NCBI GenBank assembly: GCA_036924085.1
Contig: JAVGWX010000007.1
Span: 106,120,117 to 106,184,116, forward strand
DNA: 64,000 nt
Source of the DNA: Ariolimax columbianus
Lineage: Eukaryota > Mollusca > Gastropoda > Stylommatophora > Arionidae
Direction: 5' to 3'
A model generated the notes under the pieces. That model did no database searches. It was not told the origin of the DNA and saw nothing but the letters and a program-made list of their open reading frames with translations. Shown here in pieces: positions 1 through 9,933 of the stretch. Positions within the stretch are counted from its first letter, which is position 1. Every line of letters begins with the position of its first letter. Made by a program: the position numbers and the translations under genes.

Positions 1-3000
1 GTTGCATGTTCTGTGGCTGTCCATACAACAAAGTTTTGGAGCAAGTATGAGGCTATTGTTGTATGTTCTGTGGCTGTCCATAGAACAATGTTTTGGAGCA
101 AGTATGAGGCTATTGTTGCCTGTTCTGTGGCTGTCCATACATCAAAGTTTTGGAGCAAGTATGAGGCTATTGTTGTGTGTTCTGTGGCTGTCCATACAAC
201 AAAGTTTTGGAGCAAGTATGAGGCTATTGTTGCATGTTCTGTGGCTGTCCATACAACAAAGTTTTGGAGCAAGTATGAGGCTATTGTTGTATGTTCTGTG
301 GCTGTCCATACAACAAAGTTTTGGAGCAAGTATGAGGCTATTGTTGTGTGTTCTGTGGTTGTCCATACAACAAAGTTTTGGAGCAAGTATGAGGCTGTTG
401 TTATGTGTTCTGTGTCTGTCCATACAACAAAATTTGGAGCAAGTATGAGGCTATTGTTGCATGTTCTGTGGCTGTCCATACAACAAAGTTTTGGAGCAAG
501 TATGAGGCTATTGTTGCATGTTCTGTGGCTGTCCATACAACAAAGTTTTGGAGCAAGTATGAGGCTGTTGTTGCATGTTCTGTGGCTGTGCATACAACAA
601 TGTTTTGGAGCAAGTATGAGGCTATTGTTGTGTGTTCTGTGGCTGTCCATACAACAAAGTTTTGGAGCAAGTATGAGGCTATTGTTGCATGTTCTGTGGC
701 TGTCCATACAACAAAGTTTTGGAGCAAGTATGAGGCTATTGTTGTATGTTCTGTGGCTGTCCCTACAACAAAGTTTTGGAGCAAGTATGAGGCTATTGTT
801 GCCTGTTCTGTGGCTGTCCATACAACAAAGTTTTGGAGCAAGTATGAGGCTATTGTTGTGTGTTCTGTGGCTGTCCATACAACAACGTTTTGGAGCAAGT
901 ATGAGGCTATTGTTGCATGTTCTGTGGCTGTCCATACAACAAAGTTTTGGAGCAAGTATGAGGCTATTGTTGCATGTTCTGCAGCTGTTCATACAACAAA
1001 GTTTTGGAGCAAGTATGAGGCTATTATTGCATGTTCTGTGGCTGTTCATAGACCAACGTTTTGGAGCAAGTATGAGGCTATTGTTGTGTGTTCTGTGGCT
1101 GTCCATACAACAAAGTTTTGGAGCAAGTATGAGGCTATTGTTGCATGTTCTGCAGCTGTTCATACAACAAAGTTTTGGAGCAAGTATGAGGCTATTGTTG
1201 TGTGTTCTGTGGCTGTCCATTCAACAAAGTTTTGGAGCAAGTATGAGGCTATTGTTGCATGTTCTGTGGCTGTCCATACAACAAAGTTTTGGAGCAAGTA
1301 TGAGACTATTGTTGCATGTTCTGTGGCTGTCCATACAACACAGTTTTGGAGCAAGTATGAGGCTATTGTTGCATGTTCTGTGGCTGTCCATACAACAAAG
1401 TTTTGGAGCAAGTATGAGGCTATTGTTGCATGTTCTGTGGCTGTCCATACACCAAAGTCTGGAGCAAGTATGAGGCTATTGTTGTATGTTCTGTGGCTGT
1501 CCATACAACAAAGTTTTGGAGCAAGTATGAGGCTATTGTTGCATGTTCTGTGGCTGTCCATACAACAAAGTTTTGGAGCAAGTATGAGGCTATTGTTGCA
1601 TGTTCTGTGGCTGTCCATACAACAAAGTTTTGGAGCAAGTATGAGGCTATTGTTGCATGTTCTGTGGCTGTCCATTCAACAATGTTTTGGAGCAAGTATG
1701 AGGCTATTGTTGTGTGTTCTGTGGCTGTCCATACAACAAAGTTTTGTAGCAAGTATGAGGCTATTGTTGTGTGTTCTGTGGTTGTCCATACAACAAAGTT
1801 TTGGAGCAAGTATGAGGCTATTGTTGTGTGTTCTGTGGCTGTCCATACAACAAAGTTTTGGAGCAAGTATGAGGCTATTGTTGCATGTTCCGTGGCTGTT
1901 CATAGACCAACGTTTTGAGCAAGTATGAGGCTATTGTTGTGTGTTCTGTTGCTGTCCATACAACAAAGTTTTGGAGCAAGTATGAGGCTATTGTTGTGTG
2001 TTCTGTGGCTGTCCATACAACAGAGTTTTGGAGCAAGTATGAGGCTATTGTTGTGTGTTCTGTGGCTGTCCATACAACAAAGTTTTGGAGCAAGTATGAG
2101 GCTATTGTTGTGTGTTCTGTGGCTGTCCATACAACAAAGTTTTGGAGCAAGTATGAGGCTATTGTTGTGTGTTCTGTGGCTGTCTATACAACAAAGTTTT
2201 GGAGCAAGTATGAGGCTGTTGTTGTGTGTTCTGTGGCTGTCCATAAAAACAAAGATTTGGAGCAAGTATGAGGCTATTGTTGCATATTCTGTGGCTGTTC
2301 ATAGACCAACGTTTTGGAGCAAGTATGAGGCTATTGTTGTGTGTTCTGTGGCTGTCCATACAACAAAGTTTTGGAGCAAGTAGGAGGCTGTTTTTGTGTG
2401 TTCTGTGGCTGTCCATACAACAAAGTTTTGGAGCAAGTATGAGGCTATTGTTGCATGTTCTGCAGCTGTTCATACAACAAAGTTTTGGAGCAAGTAGGAG
2501 GCTGTTGTTGTGTGTTCTGTGGCTGTCCATACAACAAAGTTTTGGAGCAAGTATGAGGCTATTGTTGTGTGTTCTGTGGCTGTCCATACAACAAAGTTTT
2601 GGAGCAAGTATGAGGCTATTGTTGTGTGTTCTGTGGCTGTCCGTACAACAACGTTTTGGAGCAAGTATGAGGCTATTGTTGTGTGTTCTGTGGCTGTCCA
2701 TACAACAAAGTTTTGGAGCAAGTATGAGGCTATTGTTGTGTGTTCTGTGGCTGTCCATACAACAAAGTTTTGGAGCAAGTATGAGGCTATTGTTGCATGT
2801 TCTGTGGCTGTCCATACAACAAAGTTTTGGAGCAAGTATGAGGCTATTGTTGTATGTTCTGTGGCTGTCCCTACAACAAAGTTTTGGAGCAAGTATGAGG
2901 CTATTGTTGCCTGTTCTGTGGCTGTCCATACAACAAAGTTTTGGAGCAAGTATGAGGCTATTGTTGTGTGTTCTGTGGCTGTCCATACAACAACGTTTTG

Positions 3001-5042
3001 GAGCAAGTATGAGGCTATTGTTGCATGTTCTGTGGCTGTCCATACAACAAAGTTTTGGAGCAAGTATGAGACTATTGTTACATGTTCTGTGGCTGTCCAT
3101 ACAACAAAGTTTTGGAGCAAGTATGAGGCTATTGTTGCATGTTCTGTGGCTGTCCATACAACAAAGTTTTGGAGCAAGTATGAGGCTATTGTTGCATGTT
3201 CTGTGGCTGTCCATACAACAACGTTTTGGAGCAAGTATGAGGCTATTGTTGTATGTTCTGTGGCTGTCCATACAACAAAGTTTTGGAGCAAGTATGAGGC
3301 TGTTGTTGTGTGTTCTGTGGCTGTCCATACAATAAAGTTTTGGAGCAAGTATGAGGCTATTGTTGCATGTTCTGTGGCTGTCCATACAACAAAGTTTTGG
3401 AGCAAGTATGAGGCTATTGTTGCATGTTCTGTGGCTGTCCATATAACAAAGTTTTGGAGCAAGTATGAGGCTATTGTTGCATGTTCTGTGGCTGTCCATA
3501 AAACACAGTTTTGGAGCAAGTATGAGGCTATTGTTGTGTGTTCTGTGGCTGTCCATACAACACAGTTTTGTAGCAACTATGAGGCTATTGTTGTGTGTTC
3601 TGTGGCTGTCCATACAACAAAGTTTTGGAGCAAGTATGAGGCTATTGTTGCATGTTCTGTGGCTGTTCATAGACTAACGTTTTGGAGCAAGTATGAGGCT
3701 ATTGTTGTGTGTTCTGTGGCTGTCCATACAACAAAGTTTTGGAGCAAGTATGAGGCTATTGTTGTGTGTTCTGTGGCTGTCCATACAACAAAGTTTTGGA
3801 GCAAGTATGAGGCTATTGTTGTGTGTTCTGTGGCTGTCCATACAACAAAGTTTTGGAGCAAGTATGAGGCTATTGTTGCATGTTCTGTGGCTGTCCATGC
3901 AACACAGTTTTGGAGCAAGTATGAGGCTATTGTTGTGTGTTCTGTGGCTGTCCATACAACAAAGTTTTGGAGCAAGTATGAGGCTATTGTTGTGTGTTCT
4001 GTGGCTGACCATACAACAAAGTTTTGGAGCAAGTATGAGGCTATTGTTGTGTGTTCTGTGGCTGTCCATACCACAAAGTTTTGGAGCAAATATGAGGCTA
4101 TTGTTTTGGGTTCTGTGGCTGTCCATACAACAAAGTTTTGGAGCAAGTATGAGGCTATTGTTGTGTGTTCTGTGGCTGTCCATGCAACAAAGTTTTGGGG
4201 CAAGTATGAGGCTATTGTTGTGTGTTCTGTGGCTGTCCATACAACAAAGCTTTGGAGCAAGTATGAGGCTATTGTTGTGGTTTTCTGTGGCTGTCCATAC
4301 AACAAAGTTTTGGGGCAAGTATGAGGCTATTGTTGCATGTTCTGTGGCTGTCCATACAACAAAGTTTTGGGGCAAGTATGAGGCTATTGTTGTGTGTTCT
4401 GTGGCTGTCCATACAACAAAGTTTTGGAGCAGGTATGAGGCTATTGTTGTGTGTTCTGTGGCTGTCCATACAACAAAGTTTTGGAGCAAGTATGAGGCTA
4501 TTGTTGTGTGTTCTGTGGCTGTCCATACAAGAAAGTTTTGGAGCAAGTATGAGGCTATTGTTGTGTGTTCTGTGGCTGTCCATACAACAAACTTTTGGAG
4601 CAAGTATGAGGCTATTGTTGTGTGTTCTGTGGCTGTCCATACAACAAAGTTTTGGAGCAAGTATGAGGCTATTGTTGTGTTTTCTGTGGCTGTCCATACA
4701 ACAAAGTTTAGGGGCAAGTATGAGGATATTGTTGCATGTTCTGTGGCTGTCCATACAACAAAGTTTTGGGGCAAGTATGAGGCTATTGTTGTGTGTTCTG
4801 TGGCTGTCCATACAACAAAGTTTTGGAGCAAGTATGAGGCTATTGTTGTGTGTTCTGTGGCTGTCCATACAACAAAGTTTTGGAGCAAGTATGAGGCTAT
4901 TGTTGTGTGTTCTGTGGCTGTCCATACAACAAAGTTTTGGAGCAAGTATGAGGCTATTGTTGTGTGTTCTGTGGCTGTCCATACAACAAAGTTTTGGAGC
5001 AAGTATGAGGCTATTGTTGTGTGTTCTGTGGCTGTCCATACA
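1..5042. repeat. 57-bp minisatellite, about 88 copies
   Basis: The unit seen at 1-57 repeats with a strict 57-bp period to about 5042, where it breaks into unrelated sequence. Copies differ by point changes; common variants alternate gca or gtg near the unit start. Because 57 is 19 codons, several frames on both strands stay open for hundreds of residues, giving a periodic 19-residue peptide. These frames lack any non-repetitive domain and I do not treat them as genes. A variant block near 760 recurs near 2869 (37 units apart), showing segmental duplication inside the array. The array starts before the window. Confidence 0.98.
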
Positions 5043-5075
5043 GTCATCTGTGTGTTGACTGTTTGAGACATGCGT

Positions 5076-5282
5076 ATGACATGCATCCCAGGTCTCGCCA
5101 CTGGCATCTTATCGACTAGATCATTGTTCGACGTCGGAACTGAAGGGATGTAAAATAACTAAAAGTGTGTCTGACGTCGGAACTGAAGGAATGTCAAATA
5201 ACTAAGATGTTGGACTGACCATCGTCTTATGTGTTAAGCGCATTTGACTCTTCAAAATAACACACCGTCCTCGTCCTAGAAA
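5076..5282 (+). pseudogene. endonuclease (EEP) C-terminal remnant of RTE-like element
   Basis: Translation around 5079 gives MHPRSRHWHLID, a stop, then IIVRRR, matching the better copy at 34570-34630. Near 5202 the text reads as CW-stop where CWTDHRLV is expected, the last catalytic Asp-His block of the endonuclease. Between them a 43-bp segment is duplicated (starts near 5130 and 5173), replacing the normal codons. Everything upstream of the MHPRS block is missing and the 57-bp array begins about 35 bp before it. Non-functional. Confidence 0.72.
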
Positions 5283-5984
5283 ATGGCCTTCACTAGCGCT
5301 CAACGAACAGTTCACAAGAGACTTGGAAAGTTACAAAACTCCTGGCTAAGCAGACAGGCAGATGAAATACAGGCGTTTGCTATGCGCCATGACCTCAAAG
5401 GGTTCTACGCGATGCTGAAAGCACTATATGGTCCCCAGCCTTCTGGTAACTCTCCAGTTCGCAATTCCGATGGTATGCTGATAACAGAGAAAGCTCAGAT
5501 CCTCGACAGGTGGGCAGAATATTTCTGTAACGTTGTTAACAGTCCATTTTCCGTAAACCACGAGGCCATCCAAAGCATGCCCCAGGTAGACATGGACACG
5601 GTCATGGATGATATCATAACTGTGGATGAAGTAGACAAAGCCATCACATCTCTTTCTACTGGAAAAGCCCCTGGAGCTGACACAATACCAGCAGAGGTGT
5701 ATACATCAGCAAGAACATGTCTCACCAAAAGGCCCACTGAACTTTTCTGCTCCATGTGGGCTGAAGGAGTAGCCCCACAGGAAATGAAGGATGCGTCGAT
5801 AGTGAATATCTACGAGAGAAAAGGCAGTCGTCAGGAGTGTGACAATCACCCCGGAATTTCACTGCTATCTATTGCTGGAAAGATCCTCGCACGCGTGCTG
5901 CTCAACCACCTGAACAAACATCTTGAGCTAGACCATCACCTCCCAGAAAGTCAGTGTGGATTTAGAATTGGTCGGGGTACTTGA
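5283..5984 (+). pseudogene. reverse transcriptase, N-terminal (fingers) part, RTE-like
   Basis: An open stretch of about 233 codons. It begins with the endonuclease-RT linker (NSWLSRQADEIQAFA), then the RT entry motifs STGKAPGADTIPAEVY and HPGISLLSIAGKILARVLL (normally NYRGISLLS), ending in LPESQCGFRIGRGT. That last motif precedes the first catalytic Asp block. The reading frame is lost where a minisatellite made from these final codons starts. In an intact element this enzyme would reverse-transcribe the element RNA at a nicked target; this copy lacks a contiguous palm. The ATG at 5283 is not a true start, only the first Met in the surviving frame. Confidence 0.88.
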
Positions 5985-6721
5985 GCTAGACCATCACATC
6001 TCGGAAGGTCAGTGTAGATTTAGAGTTGGTTGAGGTACTTGAGCTAGACCATCACATCTCGGAAGGTCAGTGTGGATTTAGAGTTGGTCGGGGTACTTGA
6101 GCTAGACGCCAGTGTGGGCTTAGAGTTGGTCGGCGTACTTGAGCTAGACGTCAGTGTGGGTTTAGAGATGGTCGGGGTACTTGAGCTAGACCATCACCTC
6201 ATGTAAAGTCAGTGTGGATTTAGAGTTGGTCGAGGTACTCGAGCTAGACGTCAGTGTGGGTTTATAGTTGGTCGGGGTACTTGAGCTAGACGTCAGTGTG
6301 GGCTTTGCGTTGGTCGGGGTACTTGAGCTAGACCATCACCTCATGGAAAGTCAGTGGGGATTTAGAGTTGGTCGGGGTACATGAGCTAGACCATCACCTC
6401 ATGGAAAGTCAGTGTGGATTTAGAGTTGGTCGAGGTACTTGAACTAGACGTCAGTGTGGATTTAGAGTTGATCGAGGTACTTGAGTTAGACGTCAGTGTG
6501 GATTTAGAGTTGGTCGGGGTACTTGAGTTAGACCATCACCTCCCGGAAGGTCAGTGTGGATTTAGAGTTGGTCGGGGTACTTGAGCTAGACGTCAGTGTG
6601 GATTTAGAGTTGGTTGGGGTACTTGAGTTAGACGTCAGTGTGGATTTATAGTTGGTCGAGGTACTTGAATTACACCATCACTTCCCGGAAGGTCAGTGTG
6701 GGTTTGGAGTTGGTCGAGGAA
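5923..6721. repeat. 58/42-bp minisatellite derived from RT codons
   Basis: The unit starts at 5923, 5981 and 6039 (period 58). A 42-bp form lacking about 16 internal bases is interspersed. The first unit is the RT coding sequence for LELDHHLPESQCGFRIGRG; the last unit runs straight back into the next RT codons (GRGTVDMTFAARQ) at about 6715. The array is therefore an expansion of the element's own reading frame, not an insertion of foreign sequence. Neither 58 nor 42 keeps consistent phase, so the RT is broken. Confidence 0.93.
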
Positions 6722-7871
6722 CTGTGGATATGACATTTGCAGCACGTCAGGTGCAGGAGAAATGACGAGAACATAAGCGCGAGCTCTATTTTACGTTCAT
6801 TGACCCCATAAAGACATTTGATACGGTCAGCAGAGGTGGGCTATGGCAGATGATTTGTAACTGTGGTGAAACAACTCCACGAGGGCATGCGCACACGTGT
6901 ACTTGACAGCAACAAGACCTCTCCCCCATTCGAGGTCAACAACGGTGTCAAACAGGGATGTGTGGTTGACAGCGGCAAGACCTCTCCACCATTTGAGGTC
7001 AATAATGGTGTGAAAAAGGGATGTGTACTTGCTCCGACACTGTTCAGTATGATGTTTTCAGCCATGTTGAAGGACGCCTTCAAGAATACCAAGTATGGCA
7101 TCCCAATAAAGTACCGCATGGATGGTGGTCTATTTAATCTACGCAGACTGAAGGCGAACACCAAGGTGATGGGCGACACAATATGCAAACTCTTGTTTGT
7201 GGATGACTGTGCTCTGAACAGTAGCTCAGAACCAAAAATGCAAGCGGGTATGTACCGGTTCTCTGCTGCTTGTGACAACTTTGGTTTAACGATTAGCACA
7301 AAGAAAACCGAGGTCGTGTATCAACCGGCACCAGGCACATCGTATAAACAGCCAGTAGTTACAGTGAAGGGACAGCCAGTAGTTACAGTGAAGGGACAGA
7401 AATTACAAGCGGTTGGAAAATGTGTCTACCTCGGAAGCACGCTGTTGAGATCAGTGACTATTGCTGATTGGCTGGCTAATAGAATAGCAAAGGCCAGTAC
7501 AGCTTTTGGCCGAATGCGCTCAACAGTGTGGGAACGTCGAGGAATCAGCATAATGAAAAAGCTGAAGGTCTACCGTGCCGTCATTTGTCCCCACCCTGCT
7601 CTCTGCGAGGGAGAGCTGGACTGTCTACGCTGGTTACGCCAGGAGGCTAATTCATTTTCACATAAACTGTCTGAGACGCATATTGCATATACGCAGGCAG
7701 GACCATATCACAGATACTGAAGTGCTGTCCGGAGCCAACATTCAAAGTATTAAAGCACTTCTGCAAATATTACAATTGACATGGGTTGGCCACCTTGCTA
7801 GAATGTCAAACAAAAGGCTTCCAAAGAGGCTCCTGTATAACGAACTGAGCGAAGGAGAGCAATCACAATGA
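6722..7871 (+). pseudogene. reverse transcriptase palm and thumb, RTE-like, with internal duplications
   Basis: Resumes the RT after the minisatellite: TVDMTFAARQVQEK, a stop, then ELYFTFIDPIKTFDTVSRGG (motif A, Asp present but Ala-to-Thr in KAFD). Next come GVKQGCVLAPTLFSMMFSAM (motif B) and LLFVDDCAL (motif C, FVDD instead of the usual FADD), then thumb sequence KVYLGSTL-like and RRGISIMKKLKVYRAV. Two tandem duplications keep the frame: 63 bp at 6905-7030, which doubles motif B, and 24 bp at 7349-7396. Around 7600 the frame shifts and continues as CLRRILHIRRQDHITDTEVL and LTWVGHLARM to 7871. Dead copy. Confidence 0.88.
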
Positions 7872-8150
7872 CGTCCTAAAAAGCGTTTCAAGGACAGTCT
7901 GAAAGAGTCCCTGACAAATAGACATTAACACCTGGGAACACCTGGCTCACAATCGCTCAACATGGAAGAGCTCGGTCACGGACGGCATTGAACTCAGTGA
8001 GGGATCCAGGCAGCTCAGGATAGACGTCCAATCAGGAAGTCAAGAGCAGAGAACATTTCAGAGACACCTGCTGATTACGTTTGCCAGTCGTGCCATAGAC
8101 TTTTCCAGGCTCAAATTGGCTTGATCAGTCATGAGCGCCCACACAAACTC
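7872..8150 (+). pseudogene. C-terminal tail of RTE-like ORF with C2H2 zinc finger
   Basis: After a stop at 7869 the sequence still aligns to the element: RPKKRFKDSLKESL, then a decayed stretch, then ADYVCQSCHRLFQAQ with IGLISHERPH (about 8070-8147). This has the spacing of a C2H2 finger, Cys-x2-Cys then two His, and matches the intact finger CPICSRCFRARIGL-FSHMRTH on the minus strand near 32600. A C-terminal C2H2 finger is a family trait of these elements and probably binds nucleic acid; the role is inferred. Confidence 0.75.
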
Positions 8151-8203
8151 AAGGTTGCATTATGCCACTTGATGATGTTGGGGGTCCTCACCGACGAATT
8201 ACT

Positions 8204-8229
8204 ATTTTTATTATTATTATTATTATTAT
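8204..8229. repeat. (TTA)n 3' tail of RTE-like element
   Basis: A run of TTA triplets directly after a 3' untranslated segment that also occurs, inverted, at 32541-32580 next to a (TAA)n run. The shared position marks it as the microsatellite-type 3' terminus of this element family rather than a chance microsatellite. Confidence 0.8.
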
Positions 8230-8230
8230 G

Positions 8231-8340
8231 TATCAAAAAGAGAGCAGGCGCAATTACACTGCCCTGTGGCACTAGTTCGTTTGTGATACCATCTGACCAT
8301 AGCACTAATTCGCCAACTTCGTCTTCAACCAACGTCGCGA
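8231..8340 (-). pseudogene. short RT motif-B fragment of another non-LTR element
   Basis: Minus-strand translation gives LWSDGITNELVPQGSVIAP then ALFLI. VPQGSVxxPxLFLI is the RT motif B of jockey/R1/CR1-like elements. Nothing else of the gene is visible and no catalytic Asp pair survives. It abuts the (TTA)n tail of the RTE-like element, so that element may have inserted beside it. Confidence 0.5.
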
Positions 8341-8643
8341 TTCTCACGATTATGCTAATAAGCACGAAAATCGAGCTAAGAATGCTACAACAGTCACAGT
8401 GCATGTGGGAAATGCATCGGTTTGCATCACCATGTTAATCACAGCGATCGCCGAGATTTTGTTAAAAAAAGTTAACGAAGCTGGTTTTCGGTCGGCCTGA
8501 GTGACATGTGACTCTTCCTCGTATGGCAATCTAGGCTGTGATTGGCCAGGGTCCGCAATGCAAGTCTGAATATAACGGCTCTAGGTGTTTAGAAAATCAG
8601 TTTTTTGTAATCGAGAGGTTTCGGATAACGGACCGTCTTTCAG
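8341..8643. other. non-coding stretch, no feature recognised
   Basis: Unique sequence leading into a 106-bp repeat. I see no protein domain, RNA gene or clear transposon end. Confidence 0.5.
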
Positions 8644-8999
8644 GACCAGAAGGAGAAGCAGAGATAAAGATTGACCAGACTTAATCAAAGTAAGTTTTAA
8701 GGAAATCAGTTTTGAGTTTAAAAGTCAGCGAGAGCGGCCGGTCTCCCGGGACCAGAAGGAGAAGCAGAGATAAAGATGGACCAGACTTAATCAAAGTAAG
8801 TTTTAAGGAAATAAGTTTTGAGTTTAAAAGTCAGCGAGAGCGGCCGGTCTCCCGGGACCAGAAGGAGAAGCAGAGATAAAGATTGACCAGACTTAATCAA
8901 AGTAAGTTCTAAGGAAATAAGTTTTGAGTTTAAAAGTCAGCGAGAGCGGCCGGTCTCCCAGGACCAGAAGAGAAGCAGAGATATAGATTAATCAGACTG
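8644..8999. repeat. 106-bp tandem repeat, about 3.4 copies
   Basis: The block starting GACCAGAAGG recurs at 8644, 8750, 8856 and 8962, an exact 106-bp period with few differences. Units contain GCGGCCGGTCTC and CCGGGACC. No coding potential. Confidence 0.93.
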
Positions 9000-9275
9000 A
9001 AAAAAATACATGTAAGTGTGACAGGTTTATTCTTGCCAGACAAATCGTGTCTCTATATGGACAATTCTTAGTTTTGCTAGAATTACGCCACAAGCGTAAT
9101 TATATATTTTCTTTAAAATAGCGAGTTAAATTAGAGGCGGACTTTCCACAGGACCTGATCACTCATGTCAGCAAATACCACGTCAGTGCACGGACTAATC
9201 TAGGCGCACCCAAAGTGGAAGACAGGAAACGACGGCATTTTGAAATTAGGACCGGCAAGAAAAAAGTCAGAGTGT

Positions 9276-9283
9276 TATAAAAA
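9276..9283 (+). promoter_or_regulatory. TATA-box-like motif
   Basis: TATAAAAA in a moderately AT-rich setting. It is only a motif match; no gene follows it. Confidence 0.2.
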
Positions 9284-9595
9284 CCGAGACAATCTGGGAG
9301 CTAGACAGTCAGAGACAGAAAAACGCAGAGAGAGTGAACGTTAGTTGTAGCCAAGGACAGACAGATTCCGACAAGAGTTAGACCTGACAATAGAATTGCA
9401 TCTTCAGCTTACAGAAGTAAGACACTACCGATTTTATTTGTGTGTCAAAGTAATTAGAATTTCGTCAGTCATCATAGATCTCACAGAAGCAGCCTAGATT
9501 AGTGACAGCTACCCGCTATAGAAGAGAACAGGCCTTCTGACATATTTAGATCGGCTAAGAGAAAATTTCACCTGATTATTTTCAACCAGCGACAG

Positions 9596-9670
9596 ACACG
9601 TGGCCGACCTGCACCATTTTAACACGTGGCCGTCCTTCACCATTTTAACACGTGGCCGACCGTCACCAAG
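9596..9670. repeat. 26-bp repeat, 3 copies
   Basis: The core ACACGTGGCCG recurs at 9596, 9622 and 9648, a 26-bp period, each followed by a CACC(A/T)TTTAA-like end. It carries an E-box (CACGTG), which could simply be coincidental. Confidence 0.85.
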
Positions 9671-9933
9671 TTTGTAGCCATCGCAGAACTATCGTATATT
9701 TCACAGCAGTAGCTAAGTCTTTCGACATCCACTACGCAGATCGACAGTCGTCGTTAAGGGACAGAGCCAAGGACATTTATCTTGGTTTAAACCACGAATT
9801 TACCATCGGTGTCAATACACCATAATTCGAATCAACGTTACAGCAGGCCAAGTGCGGAGAGTAGACTGATGACAATAGTTATAGGTTTAGCGGTAGTTAG
9901 AGTTTTAAGTCACAGATAACCATTAGATAGGAG

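Larger units (their letters stand above)
5046..8229 (+). mobile_element. RTE-like non-LTR retrotransposon, 5'-truncated and decayed
   Basis: Collinear remains of one element: end of an apurinic-type endonuclease (about 5076-5230), linker and RT fingers (5283-5984), an intruding minisatellite (5923-6721), RT palm and thumb (6722-7871), a C-terminal zinc-finger tail (7872-8150) and a (TTA)n 3' tail (8204-8229). The same layout, with matching protein, is seen in the fragments at 32515-35105. Stops, frameshifts and deletions make it inactive. The clade name rests on recognition of the CFDP2-like/BovB-type endonuclease-RT family and was not tested by phylogeny. Confidence 0.88.
9000..9933. other. 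non-coding region with promoter-like TATA motif
   Basis: About 930 bp of mostly unique sequence. It holds TATAAAAA at 9276-9283 and a 26-bp triplet repeat at 9596-9670. The TATA box followed by AC-rich, stop-rich leader-like sequence could be a long-terminal-repeat or leader remnant, but I found no matching second copy, primer-binding site or gag/pol. Function unassigned. Confidence 0.4.

Noticed and set aside
2159..5107. Long open frames (up to about 600 codons) across the 57-bp array
   Set aside because: Pure 19-residue periodicity open in several frames on both strands, no domain, and no selection visible; a consequence of a unit divisible by three.
9000..9933. Long terminal repeat of an LTR retrotransposon
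   Set aside because: A TATA box alone; no second LTR, primer-binding site, gag or pol was found.
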